From AC-32 sp963746155 (GTDB taxonomy: Bacteria; Actinomycetota; Thermoleophilia; Gaiellales; Gaiellaceae), in NCBI GenBank assembly GCA_963746155.1, contig CAVVAB010000012.1, forward strand, positions 868,001 through 932,000: a DNA stretch of 64,000 nt, read 5' to 3'. Of the stretch, positions 16,895 through 24,513 are shown in pieces. A model generated the notes under the pieces. It was not told the DNA's origin. It worked only from the letters and a program-made list of their open reading frames with translations, and did not search any database. The position numbers were made by a program, and so were the translations under genes. Numbering within the stretch: position 1 is the first letter of the stretch; the number at the start of each line of letters is the position of its first letter.

Positions 16895-18289
16895 GTGTTC
16901 GACACGCTCTCAGAGCGCCTTCAGGGCGCGCTCGGCGACCTGCGCAAGAAGGGACGCCTGGACGAGGAGGCGATCTCGCACGCCATGCGCGAGGTCCGCC
17001 TCGCCCTGCTCGAGGCCGACGTCAACTTCGAGGTCGTCAAGGACTTCGTCGAGCGCGTGCGGGAGCGCGCGCTCGGGGCGGAGGTGCTGAAGAGCGTCAC
17101 GCCCGGCCAGCAGGTCGTGAAGATCGTCCACGACGAGCTGACCGACCTGATGGGCTCGGGCGACTCGCGGCTCGCCTTCTCCGCGCGGCCGCCGACGACC
17201 GTCGTGCTCGCGGGCCTCCAGGGCGCGGGGAAGACGACGGCCGCCGCCAAGCTCGGGCTGCTGCTGCGCAAGGAGGGCCGCAAGCCGGGCCTGGTCGCCG
17301 CAGACCTCCAGCGCCCGGCGGCGATCGACCAGCTCGAGCAGCTCGGGAGCGAGCTGCAGATCCCGGTCTTCAGCGAGGAGCGCTCCGACCCGGTTGCGGC
17401 CGCTCGCCAGGGAGTCGCGCTTGCCGTGGAGCAGGGGCTCGACACGATCATCCTCGACACCGCGGGCCGCCTGCACGTGGACGAGGCGCTCATGGACGAG
17501 CTCGTGGCCGTCCGCGACGCGACGAAGCCCACGAACGTCCTGCTCGTCCTCGACTCGATGACCGGCCAGGACGCGGTGCGGGTGGCCGAGGCGTTCTCGG
17601 AGCGTGTCGCCTTCGACGGGATCGTGCTCACGAAGCTCGACGGCGACGCGCGCGGCGGCGCCGCGCTCTCGGTCAAGGCCGTCACGGGCAAGCCGATCAA
17701 GCTCGTCTCGGTGGGGGAGCGGCCGGACCAGCTCGAGTACTTCCACCCCGACCGGATGGCCTCGCGCATCCTCGGGATGGGCGACGTCCTGACGCTCGTC
17801 GAGAAGGCGGAGGCCGCGGTCGAGGCGGACGAGGCGGAGGAGATGGAGAAGCGCCTGATGGCGGGTGAGTTCACCTTCGACGACTTCCTCCGCAGCCAGA
17901 AGATGCTCAAGCGCATGGGCCCGATCCAGGGCGTGCTCAAGCTGATCCCGGGCCTGGGCAGCCAGCTCGAGGGGCTCGACCAGGTCGACGAGCGGCAACT
18001 CGCGCGCGTCGAGGGGATGATCCTCTCGATGACGCCGCAGGAACGCCGCTTCCCGCATGTGATCGACGGCTCGCGGCGGAAGCGGATCGCGAGCGGAAGC
18101 GGGGCGACCGTCCAGCAGGTGAACCAGCTGCTCGAGGGCCGCAAGCAGATGGCGAAGATGATGAAGCAGCTCGGAAAAGGCAAGATGCCGGCGTTGCCGG
18201 GACAGCTCGAAGGGCAGAATGGGCCGACGCGCTCGGCCACGAAGAAGAAGAAGACGAAGCGCAAGAAGCGATCGAGATCACGGAGGTAA
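16895..18289 (+). CDS. ffh: Signal recognition particle protein Ffh
   Basis: SRP54 GTPase that binds signal sequences of nascent membrane proteins together with 4.5S/SRP RNA and docks to FtsY. It is 464 aa from GTG. N domain (1-85); G domain with GLQGAGKTTAAAKL, DLQRPAAIDQL, DTAGRLHVD and TKLDGDARGG; M domain with RMGPIQGVLKLIPGLG, SMTPQERRFPHVIDGSRRKR (the SRP RNA-binding helix-turn-helix with SGSG) and a Met-rich segment KQMAKMMKQLGKGKMP. A Lys/Arg-rich tail ends the protein. It heads a housekeeping group with rpsP, whose SD overlaps the end of ffh. The gene for the SRP RNA was not found in this window. Confidence 0.97.
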   Translation: MFDTLSERLQGALGDLRKKGRLDEEAISHAMREVRLALLEADVNFEVVKDFVERVRERALGAEVLKSVTPGQQVVKIVHDELTDLMGSGDSRLAFSARPPTTVVLAGLQGAGKTTAAAKLGLLLRKEGRKPGLVAADLQRPAAIDQLEQLGSELQIPVFSEERSDPVAAARQGVALAVEQGLDTIILDTAGRLHVDEALMDELVAVRDATKPTNVLLVLDSMTGQDAVRVAEAFSERVAFDGIVLTKLDGDARGGAALSVKAVTGKPIKLVSVGERPDQLEYFHPDRMASRILGMGDVLTLVEKAEAAVEADEAEEMEKRLMAGEFTFDDFLRSQKMLKRMGPIQGVLKLIPGLGSQLEGLDQVDERQLARVEGMILSMTPQERRFPHVIDGSRRKRIASGSGATVQQVNQLLEGRKQMAKMMKQLGKGKMPALPGQLEGQNGPTRSATKKKKTKRKKRSRSRR

Positions 18290-18293
18290 TCGT

Positions 18294-18539
18294 TTGGCCG
18301 TAAAGCTGAGACTGACCCGAGTCGGGTCGAAGAAGAACCCGGTCTACCGGATCGTGGCCGCCGACTCCCGCTCGCCGCGGGACGGCAAGTTCATCGAGAT
18401 CGTCGGCCGCTACAACCCGCAGACCGACCCGTCGACGATCGAGCTCGACGAGGAGCGGATCAAGGACTGGCTCTCCAAGGGCGCCCAGCCGTCCTCGACG
18501 GTGCAGCGCCTGCTGAAGGCGAAGGGCGTCGGTGGTTGA
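18294..18539 (+). CDS. rpsP: 30S ribosomal protein S16
   Basis: Small-subunit ribosomal protein of 81 aa. The start is TTG at 18294, supported by GGAGGT at 18282-18287 at ideal spacing. The sequence VKLRLTRVGSKKNPVYRIV followed by DSRSPRDGKFIEIVGRYNP is the S16 hallmark. It lies 4 nt after the ffh stop and overlaps khpA by 8 nt, so ffh, rpsP and khpA form one operon. Confidence 0.97.
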   Translation: MAVKLRLTRVGSKKNPVYRIVAADSRSPRDGKFIEIVGRYNPQTDPSTIELDEERIKDWLSKGAQPSSTVQRLLKAKGVGG

Positions 18540-18762
18540 GATCGTCGAGTATCTGGCGCGGCGGCTCGTGGACGAGCCCGACGCCGTGCGCGTCGAGGAG
18601 GTCGAGCGCGAGGGTGCGCTCGTCATCCAGCTCTACGTGGCCCAGGACGACATCGGCAAGGTGATCGGCCGCCAGGGGCGCATCGCCCGCGCGCTGCGGA
18701 CGATCGTGCGAGCCTCGGCGGCGCAGCGCGACCAGCGCGTGCTGCTCGAGATCGTCGAGTAG
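18532..18762 (+). CDS. khpA: KH-domain RNA-binding protein KhpA
   Basis: A 76-residue single KH-domain protein that starts at GTG inside the end of rpsP. The GxxG loop is in IGKVIGRQGRIARALRTIV. KhpA (YlqC) proteins in Gram-positive bacteria bind RNA, often with KhpB, and influence cell division and elongation; its place between rpsP and rimM is the conserved one. Length and the lack of any other domain agree with the family. Confidence 0.93.
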   Translation: MVEIVEYLARRLVDEPDAVRVEEVEREGALVIQLYVAQDDIGKVIGRQGRIARALRTIVRASAAQRDQRVLLEIVE

Positions 18763-18775
18763 CCGAGGCGTCCCC

Positions 18776-19447
18776 TTGCGCGTAGCAGCGCTCTACGACG
18801 TCCACGGCAATCTGCCTGCGCTCGAGGCCGTGTTGGCCGAGGTCGAGCGCGAGGGCGTCGACACGATCCTGTTCGGGGGCGATCTCGCTTGGGGCCCGGA
18901 GCCTCGCCAGGTGCTCGCGCTCGTGCGCTCGCTGCCCGACACGCGGTTCGTGCGAGGCAACTGCGACCGCGAGCCCGACAAGTGGATGAGCGAGCAGCTC
19001 TCGGAGGAGGAGCTCGCCTTTCTCCACGGCCTACCGGAGCAGCAGGAGCTGGACGGAGTGCTCTACTTCCACGCGACGCCCCGAAGCGACGAGGAGATCG
19101 TCACGCCGGCAACCTCCGATGAGGACGTCGCCGAGATGCTCGAGGGCGTCGAGCAGAACACCGTGGTCGTCGGGCACACGCACATGCAGCAGGACCGCCA
19201 GGTCGCAGGCGTCCGCTGGGTCAACGCCGGCAGTGTCGGGCTGGCGTACGAAGGCGAGCTCGTCGCCTGCTGGGCGCTCGTGGACAACGGTGAGGTCGAG
19301 CTCCACAAGACTCCGCTCGACGTCGAGAAGGTTGCGGAGGCGTTCAGGCGCAGCGACTGGGCTCGCGCCGAGGAGTACCTGAACGAGAACGTGCTCGGAT
19401 CGGTCACGCGTGAACAGGCGACCGCGGCGTTCGAGGGCCGGCGATAG
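18776..19447 (+). CDS. Metallophosphoesterase (YfcE/MJ0936-like)
   Basis: Calcineurin-like phosphoesterase of 223 aa starting at TTG. The metal-binding motifs are in order: ALYDVHGNLPALEAVL (D-x-H), FGGDLAWGPEP (GD), FVRGNCDRE (GNxD/E), and VVGHTHMQQDRQ (GHTH). The small size and lack of a signal peptide suggest a cytoplasmic phosphodiesterase or phosphatase of the YfcE type. It is inserted between khpA and rimM. Its TAG stop overlaps the proposed rimM start. The substrate is unknown. Confidence 0.9.
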   Translation: MRVAALYDVHGNLPALEAVLAEVEREGVDTILFGGDLAWGPEPRQVLALVRSLPDTRFVRGNCDREPDKWMSEQLSEEELAFLHGLPEQQELDGVLYFHATPRSDEEIVTPATSDEDVAEMLEGVEQNTVVVGHTHMQQDRQVAGVRWVNAGSVGLAYEGELVACWALVDNGEVELHKTPLDVEKVAEAFRRSDWARAEEYLNENVLGSVTREQATAAFEGRR

Positions 19448-19911
19448 CCGGGGAGCTCGTCCGGATCGGGCGCGTGGGGAAGCCGCACGGCCTCGACGGA
19501 TCGTTCTTCGTCGAGCATGCGAGCGACGACGAGACGCGCTTCGCGGTCGGCGCGAGCCTGGCCGTCGACGGCGAGCCCGCGAAGGTGGTCGGGTCGAAGC
19601 GCTCGCGCGGCCGACCGGTCATCCGCCTCGACCGCGACGTGCCGCGCGGAGCCGAGCTCGCCGTGCCGCGCGGGGAGCTCCCGCCGCCGGACGAGGGCGA
19701 GTTCTACGCGTTCGAGCTCGTCGGCCTGGAGGTCGCGGAGGACGGGGGACGCGCGCTCGGCCGGGTCGCCGCCGTCCAGCCCGGAGTCGCCAACGACGTG
19801 CTCGAGCTCGACTCGGGCGAGCTGCTCCCGCTCGTCGACGCGTGCGTGCTGCAGGTCGACCTCGAGGCGCGGCGAATCCTCGTGGCGCAGGGTTTCGCCA
19901 GCTCCAGCTAA
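19444..19911 (+). CDS. rimM: 16S rRNA processing protein RimM
   Basis: Ribosome assembly factor for the 30S head, acting with S19. The RimM signature LVRIGRVGKPHGLDGSFFV needs a start upstream of the GTG at 19474, because that GTG falls inside GRVGKPHG. No ATG, GTG or TTG lies between the in-frame stop at 19411 and the motif. The well-placed codon is ATA at 19444, reading M-A-G-E-L-V-R-I-G-R-V, with GAGGG at 19433-19437 as Shine-Dalgarno and overlap with the previous stop (ATAG). The C-terminal PRC-barrel part has LDSGELLPLVDACVLQVDLEARRI. This places an AUA start, or a one-base difference, at a conserved gene. Confidence 0.9.
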   Translation: MAGELVRIGRVGKPHGLDGSFFVEHASDDETRFAVGASLAVDGEPAKVVGSKRSRGRPVIRLDRDVPRGAELAVPRGELPPPDEGEFYAFELVGLEVAEDGGRALGRVAAVQPGVANDVLELDSGELLPLVDACVLQVDLEARRILVAQGFASSS

Positions 19912-19929
19912 CCTGCTCCGGCCCGTCCT

Positions 19930-20589
19930 GTGCAGCTCGACGTCTTCACCCTCGTTCCTCACGCGTTCGCCTGGCTCACCGAGCAGCGTCCAGTCGCTGC
20001 CGTGCTCGGAGACGAGCTCGACCTGCGGCTCTTCAGCTACCGCGACTACACCCCGCTCGGCGGCGGACAGGTCGACGACGAGCCGTACGGCGGCGGCGCC
20101 GGGATGGTGCTGCGCGTGGACGTCGTCGCGGAGGCGATCGACCGCGTGTACGGCGGCGTGCCGGACCACCGCGTCGTCGCGCTCACGCCGCAGGGCCGGC
20201 AGCTGACCCAGGCGGTCGTCGAGGAGCTCGCGGGCGAGGATCGCCTCACGCTGCTCTCGGCGCGGTTCGAGGGCTTCGACGAGCGCGTCCAGATCCAGCT
20301 CGCCTCGGATGCGATCTCGATTGGCCCGTACGTGCTCTCCGGGGGCGAGCTCCCGGCGATGGTGCTCACCGACGCGATCGCGCGCCGCCTCCCAGGAGCG
20401 CTCGGCAACGAGGAGTCGGGCCTCGTCGAGAGCTTCTCAGCCGAGCTTGACGGTGGCGTCGAGTACCCTCATTACACGCGCCCCGCGGAGTTCCGAGGGT
20501 GGCGGGTGCCCGACGTACTCCTCTCAGGGGATCACAGGAGAATCGAGGAATGGCGGAAGGAACAGAGTCGTCTGAGAACGCGGTCGTGA
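19930..20589 (+). CDS. trmD: tRNA (guanine-N1)-methyltransferase TrmD
   Basis: SPOUT methyltransferase forming m1G37 in tRNA, preventing frameshifts at proline and other codons. It is 219 aa from GTG. The trefoil-knot motifs are visible as DDEPYGGGAGMVLRVD, the ARFEGFDERV loop, and GPYVLSGGELPAMVLTDAIA (SAM site and catalytic region), then HYTRPAEFRGWRVPDVLLSG, the conserved C-terminal tRNA-binding segment. It follows rimM by 18 nt, as in most bacteria. Confidence 0.97.
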   Translation: MQLDVFTLVPHAFAWLTEQRPVAAVLGDELDLRLFSYRDYTPLGGGQVDDEPYGGGAGMVLRVDVVAEAIDRVYGGVPDHRVVALTPQGRQLTQAVVEELAGEDRLTLLSARFEGFDERVQIQLASDAISIGPYVLSGGELPAMVLTDAIARRLPGALGNEESGLVESFSAELDGGVEYPHYTRPAEFRGWRVPDVLLSGDHRRIEEWRKEQSRLRTRS

Positions 20590-20599
20590 GGCGGCGCAG

Positions 20600-21583
20600 T
20601 TGAGCTCCCAGGAAGGCGCCACCAGGGATCTGTACTCGACCCTCGGTGTCTCGCGGACGGCGACCTCGGACGAGATCAGGGAGGCCTACTGGCAGCGCGT
20701 CCGCTTCCACTCGATCGGCGCCGAGCCGGCCGAGCACCTGCGGGAGCTGCGGGAGGCGTACGAGACGCTTTCCGACCCGGCCAGGCGGGCCGAGTACGAC
20801 GCCTCGCGCGACGGCTCGCCGGACACGACGACCATGGCGCCGCCCAGCTACCCCGCGTTCCAGCCGTCGCCGGAGGACGAAAGGCCCGAGCCGGCGCCGG
20901 ATCCCAAGCACCACTCGCGCAACCCGCTCGACCGGATGACGGCGCGCCTCCCGCGTCCGTGGCGGATCGCGATCGACTGGATCGTGACCATCGCCGGCGC
21001 GATCCTGATCGTCCTCGCGATCAAACAGTGGGTCGTGAACCCCTACCGGATCCCGTCCTCGTCGATGGAGCCGACACTCCACTGCGCCCGGCCCGGCGCC
21101 GACTGCGAGGCGCGGCTCTCCGACCGCGTGCTCGCGAACCGCTTCATCTACCACTTCCGCAGCCCGCACCGGGGCGAGATCATCGTCTTCACCACCCCGA
21201 AGAAGCGGGCCGAGGCAGCGTGCAACGCGAGCGGGACGTTCGTCAAGCGCCTGATCGGCCTCCCGGGCGAGACGGTGCGCGAGAGAAACGGGTTCATCTA
21301 CATCGACGACAAGAAGCTCAACGAGCCCTACATCAAGCCGGGCCGCCGCGACCACCAGACAGGGGTCTGGCACGTTCCCCAGGGCCACTACTTCTTCATG
21401 GGCGACAACCGGACGCAGTCGTGCGACTCGCGCCGCTGGGGCTCCGTCGCCCGGGGCGCCCTGATCGGGAAGGTCTTCATGACCTACTGGCCCCCGAACC
21501 GGATCTCGCTCCACGCGATCCTTCCGACGCTCGGCTGGTTCGGGCTGGTCTTCGCGGCCCCGCTTCGCCGCCGACGGCTTTAG
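20600..21583 (+). CDS. lepB: Signal peptidase I with N-terminal J-like domain
   Basis: A 327-residue protein. Residues about 9-65 read as a J domain: DLYSTLGVSRTATSDEIREA, then a second helix, RELREAYETLSDPARRAEYD. The HPD tripeptide needed to stimulate Hsp70 is replaced by HSI. After a Pro-rich linker a single transmembrane helix (IAIDWIVTIAGAILIVLAIK) leads into the S26 protease: catalytic Ser in IPSSSMEPTL, Lys in FVKRLIGLPGE, and box E GDNRTQSCDSRRWGSV. The J part is in the same uninterrupted frame from TTG 20600, 10 nt after trmD. Leader-peptide removal at the membrane is the expected role; the J-like domain on the cytoplasmic side is not a usual part of LepB. Confidence 0.93.
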   Translation: MSSQEGATRDLYSTLGVSRTATSDEIREAYWQRVRFHSIGAEPAEHLRELREAYETLSDPARRAEYDASRDGSPDTTTMAPPSYPAFQPSPEDERPEPAPDPKHHSRNPLDRMTARLPRPWRIAIDWIVTIAGAILIVLAIKQWVVNPYRIPSSSMEPTLHCARPGADCEARLSDRVLANRFIYHFRSPHRGEIIVFTTPKKRAEAACNASGTFVKRLIGLPGETVRERNGFIYIDDKKLNEPYIKPGRRDHQTGVWHVPQGHYFFMGDNRTQSCDSRRWGSVARGALIGKVFMTYWPPNRISLHAILPTLGWFGLVFAAPLRRRRL

Positions 21584-21691
21584 CGCCTTGCCTAGGCGGC
21601 GCTTGCGACGCCGTCTCCAGGATGCGTGGCTCCGCCGCGCATCCGTCGGAAATGACCGGTCGACGCCTTTCTGGGACGCGATTCACGCTGG

Positions 21692-21724
21692 TACGATGCC
21701 GACCGGCCCTGCGGGCCTCTTTTC
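21692..21724 (+). promoter_or_regulatory. rplS promoter and leader hairpin
   Basis: Within the 141-nt gap before rplS a -10-like TACGAT (21692-21697) is followed, where the RNA would start, by GGCCC-TGC-GGGCC (21705-21717) and TCTTTTC, which abuts the ATG. This is a terminator-like hairpin inside a very short leader, so it could attenuate or regulate L19 synthesis. The rest of the gap (21584-21691) shows no gene. Confidence 0.4.
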
Positions 21725-22282
21725 ATGAGCAAGGTGATCGACAGCCTCGAGCAGCGCCAGCTGCAGACACGGCCGCCGTTCAAGGCCGGGGACTCGGTTC
21801 GCGTCCACTTCCAGGTGATCGAGGGCCAGCGCCGCCGCGTGCAGGTCTTCGAGGGGATCGTGATCAAGCGCCAGGGCTCGGGCGTGCGCGAGACGTTCAC
21901 CGTGCGGAAGCAGTCGTTCGGCGTCGGCGTCGAGCGGACGTTCCCCGTCCACTCGCCGAAGATCGAGCAGATCGAGGTGATCGCGATCGGCGACGTCAAC
22001 CGCGCGAAGCTCTACTACCTGCGCGGCAAGGTCGGCAAGCGCGCCCGCGTGCGCACGAAGCGTGGCGTCGCGCTTCCGACGATCGAGGCGCCGTCGCCGA
22101 CCGAGGGCCACATGCCGGCCGAGGACGAGGAGCTCGACGAGGAGGTGCTCGAAGAGGTCGAGGCCGTCGAGCCCGAGGCCGAGGCTGCAGAGCCCGAGGC
22201 CGAGGAGCCCGCTGCGGAGGCCGAGCCCGAGCCCGAGGCCGAGCCCGACGCTGAAGCCGAAGCCGAGCAGAAGGCCGAGTAA
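21725..22282 (+). CDS. rplS: 50S ribosomal protein L19 with acidic C-terminal extension
   Basis: Large-subunit protein at the subunit interface. Residues 1-115 are normal L19: FKAGDSVRVHFQVIEGQRRR, VFEGIVIKRQGSGVRETFTV, VGVERTFPVHSPKIEQIEV and KLYYLRGKVGKRARV. Normal L19 ends there; this protein continues for about 70 residues (185 aa in all) with a strongly acidic, low-complexity Glu/Ala/Pro tail built from EAEPEPEAEP-like units. The tail would be disordered and negatively charged, near rRNA. It is in frame and ends with a normal TAA. Its role is unknown. Confidence 0.96.
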   Translation: MSKVIDSLEQRQLQTRPPFKAGDSVRVHFQVIEGQRRRVQVFEGIVIKRQGSGVRETFTVRKQSFGVGVERTFPVHSPKIEQIEVIAIGDVNRAKLYYLRGKVGKRARVRTKRGVALPTIEAPSPTEGHMPAEDEELDEEVLEEVEAVEPEAEAAEPEAEEPAAEAEPEPEAEPDAEAEAEQKAE

Positions 22283-22322
22283 CGAAAGCGTGACTTTGCG
22301 GCGCGCCGGCTGGCTGCGGCGC

Positions 22323-22328
22323 TATCCT
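22323..22328 (+). promoter_or_regulatory. -10 box for rnhB (leaderless layout)
   Basis: TATCCT ends 7 nt before the GTG start of rnhB, in the 53-nt gap after rplS. Confidence 0.45.
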
Positions 22329-22335
22329 CGCGGCC

Positions 22336-22977
22336 GTGGCGCGACGCACCGGCCGGAAGCTCCTCCAGTTCGACCGCCGGCTCGGCGCGCGCTTCGTCGC
22401 AGGCGCTGACGAGGCGGGGAGGGGCCCGCTTGCCGGGCCGCTGCTCGTCGCCGGCGTCCTGCTCGACTACGCGCGCCTGCGCGACCACCAGGTCCGCCCG
22501 CTCGCGCTCCTGAACGACTCGAAGCAGTGCAGCGAGACCGAGCGCGAACGGCTCTTCCGTGCGGTCGTCGGCTGCGCCGAGCGGATCGTCGTGCGCGCGG
22601 TGCCGTCGGCCGAGATCGACCGCGAGGGGCTGCACCGGTCGAACCTGGCCGGGCTCCGAGCGGTCCTTGCCGAGCTCTCTCCGCCGGCCGAGGTCTGCCT
22701 CGTCGACGGCTTCCGCCTCGGGCCGTCCGCGCCGGAGCACCGCGCGGTGGTCGACGGCGACGAGAAGAGCGCCGCGATCGCCGCCGCGTCGATCGTCGCC
22801 AAGGTGACGCGCGACCGGATGATGCGGCGGATGGACGCCCTGTATCCGGCGTACGGCTTTCGCTCGCATGTCGGCTACATCACGCCCCGTCACTCCGCGG
22901 TCGTGCGTGAGCTCGGGCCCTGTGAGATCCACCGCCGGTCGTTCCAGGCGCTCTGCTACGAAGATCTCGTCGCCTAG
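22336..22977 (+). CDS. rnhB: Ribonuclease HII
   Basis: Degrades the RNA of RNA-DNA hybrids and nicks at ribonucleotides in DNA. It is 213 aa from GTG. The active-site acidic residues lie in GADEAGRGPLAGPLLVAGV (Asp-Glu), in CLVDGFRL (Asp) and near DGDEKSAAIAAASIVAKVTRD, a segment specific for type 2 RNase H. The C-terminal HRRSFQ motif is typical. It lies between rplS and yraN, the conserved order. Confidence 0.96.
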   Translation: MARRTGRKLLQFDRRLGARFVAGADEAGRGPLAGPLLVAGVLLDYARLRDHQVRPLALLNDSKQCSETERERLFRAVVGCAERIVVRAVPSAEIDREGLHRSNLAGLRAVLAELSPPAEVCLVDGFRLGPSAPEHRAVVDGDEKSAAIAAASIVAKVTRDRMMRRMDALYPAYGFRSHVGYITPRHSAVVRELGPCEIHRRSFQALCYEDLVA

Positions 22978-23315
22978 CACCTCGGCCGCCGGGAAGGCCG
23001 CGGAGCGGCGCGCGTTGTGGCACTACCGCCTGCGCGGCTATCGGATCCTCGAGCGGAACGTCTGGGTGGGGGGCAACGAGCTGGATCTCGTCGTCCGCCG
23101 CGGAATGCGGCTAGCGTTCGTCGAGGTCAAGGCGAAAGGCAGCAGACCGGTATGGCGACCCGTTCGAGATGGTCACGCAGGAGAAGCAACGCCGCCTCCG
23201 CCGCGCTGCGGAGGCGTGGCTCGCCGCGCACCCCGAGCTGACGGGCCTCGAGGCACGGTTCGACGTTGTCGGCTTCCGTGACGGCCGCCTCGAGTGTCTG
23301 AGGCAGGCCTTCTAG
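22964..23315 (+). CDS. yraN: UPF0102 / YraN-family nuclease-fold protein (frameshifted)
   Basis: Small restriction-endonuclease-fold protein of the YraN family, which accompanies rnhB and comM/dprA in many genomes. Seen are GYRILERNVWVGGNELDLVV (D of the nuclease motif) and FVEVKAKG (E-x-K). One extra base near 23147 breaks the frame between KGSR and RYGDPFEMVTQEKQRRL; both sides match the family. The start is uncertain: ATC at 22964 gives a natural N-terminus M-S-S-P-S-T-S-A-A-G-K inside the end of rnhB, while the nearest usual codon is GTG at 22922, 56 nt into rnhB. The biochemical role of the family is not settled. Confidence 0.8.
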
Positions 23316-23340
23316 CTCGATCGTCGAACCCGGCGAGGCG

Positions 23341-24453
23341 GTGGCCTCGACTCAAGACGTGCTCTACAGCGGCATCGATCTCGACCTCTCGTGGTCCGAG
23401 AGCGACCTCCCCGAGCGGGAGCGGACGAAGCACGTCAACCGGCTGCACCCGTACCTCGGGAAGTTCATCCCGCAGCTCGTCGAGGCGCTGCTCGAGCGGC
23501 ACGTGCCGAAGGGCCGGGTGCTGGATCCGTTCGCCGGCTCGGGGACGACGCTCGTGCAGTCGCTCGAGTCCGGGCTCGATGCGACCGGGGCGGACGTGGC
23601 CGCGTTCAACTGCCTGCTCATGCAGGTCAAGACGCGTGAGTACAACCCGTTCGTGCTCGAATCGGAGCTGCGCGACGCGTGTGCGCGGCTCGAGGCGTTC
23701 GACGGGAAGCGGCCGGAAGGGCCGGTGCCGCGGTACGTGCGCGACTGGTTCGCGCCGCGGGCGGTGGCCGAGCTGCTCTTCTTCCGCGGCCTGGTCGAGG
23801 ACTACGAGCACTCCGACGTGCTGCGGGTCGTACTGGCGCGCGCGGCGCGCTCGGCGCGGCGGACGACCCATTTCGACCTTGACTTCCCGCGCGTGCCCCA
23901 GCGGTCGGAGTACTGGTGCCACAAGCACCGGCGAACGTGCCGGCCCGTGGGCGAGGCGCGGCGGTTCCTGCAGCGCTACTCGTTCGACACGCTGAAGCGC
24001 ATCCGGGAGTTCGCGCGCGTACGGACGCGTGGGCGCGAGGCGGTCGTGCTGCACGGCGACGCGCGGGAGCTCGACTTCGGCGGCCGCTTCGACGGCGTGG
24101 TCACCTCGCCTCCGTACCCGGGCCTCATCGACTACCACGAGCAGCACCGCTACGCGTACGAGCTGCTCGGGCTCGAGGACTTCGGCGGGCTCGAGCTCGG
24201 CAAGGGAACGAGCAAGGCGGCCCTGGCCGCGTACGTGAGTGGGGTGGCCGATGTGTTCGCGAACGTGCGCGGCTCGCTGCGGCGGGGTGCGCCGGTCGTG
24301 ATCGTGATCAACGACCGCCGCGATCTCTACCCGGAGATCCTGGAGCGGGCGGGCCTGCGGCTCGAGGAGCGCTACCGCCGGCACGTGAACCGGCGCACGG
24401 GGCGGCGCGCCGGGGAGTTCTTCGAGGACGTGCTCGTGGCCCGCGCGCAGTAG
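23341..24453 (+). CDS. Solitary DNA methyltransferase (amino-methyltransferase type)
   Basis: A 370-residue SAM-dependent methyltransferase of the exocyclic-amine type. After HVNRLHPYLGKFIPQLVEAL, motif I is LDPFAGSGTTLVQ and motif IV is TSPPYPGLIDYHEQH. The SPPY form favours N4-cytosine, though N6-adenine cannot be excluded. The region between motifs I and IV (about 150 residues, with a Cys/His pair in YWCHKHRRTC) may recognise the target. No restriction enzyme lies beside it. It stands between yraN and the comM-dprA pair, so protection or marking of incoming DNA is one possible role. RNA methylation is an alternative. Confidence 0.8.
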   Translation: MASTQDVLYSGIDLDLSWSESDLPERERTKHVNRLHPYLGKFIPQLVEALLERHVPKGRVLDPFAGSGTTLVQSLESGLDATGADVAAFNCLLMQVKTREYNPFVLESELRDACARLEAFDGKRPEGPVPRYVRDWFAPRAVAELLFFRGLVEDYEHSDVLRVVLARAARSARRTTHFDLDFPRVPQRSEYWCHKHRRTCRPVGEARRFLQRYSFDTLKRIREFARVRTRGREAVVLHGDARELDFGGRFDGVVTSPPYPGLIDYHEQHRYAYELLGLEDFGGLELGKGTSKAALAAYVSGVADVFANVRGSLRRGAPVVIVINDRRDLYPEILERAGLRLEERYRRHVNRRTGRRAGEFFEDVLVARAQ

Positions 24454-24471
24454 TTCCACTTTCGTCGCGGT

Positions 24472-24492
24472 CCGGTCACAGACACGTGACGG
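24472..24492. repeat. Inverted repeat upstream of the comM-like gene
   Basis: GTCAC (24475-24479) and GTGAC (24486-24490) with flanking CC and GG form an interrupted palindrome around AGACAC. It lies 18 nt past the methyltransferase stop and 21 nt before the next start, so it could be a terminator hairpin or an operator overlapping the comM promoter. Confidence 0.4.
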
Positions 24493-24501
24493 TTTGCCGC
24501 C

Positions 24502-24507
24502 TAGCTT
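24502..24507 (+). promoter_or_regulatory. -10 box for the comM-like gene (leaderless layout)
   Basis: TAGCTT ends 6 nt before the GTG at 24514; no Shine-Dalgarno is present. Confidence 0.45.
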
Positions 24508-24513
24508 GGCCAT

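Noticed and set aside
21584..21691. A small RNA or gene before rplS
   Set aside because: No ORF with a start signal and no strong independent structure was seen beyond the short promoter-proximal hairpin.
22140..22280. Short direct repeats (gaggccgagcc-like) as a repeat array
   Set aside because: They encode the acidic L19 tail in frame; spacing is irregular and no spacers exist, so it is not CRISPR or a satellite.
23341..24453. Restriction-modification system
   Set aside because: No restriction endonuclease or specificity gene is beside the methyltransferase; YraN has a nuclease fold but belongs to a housekeeping family.
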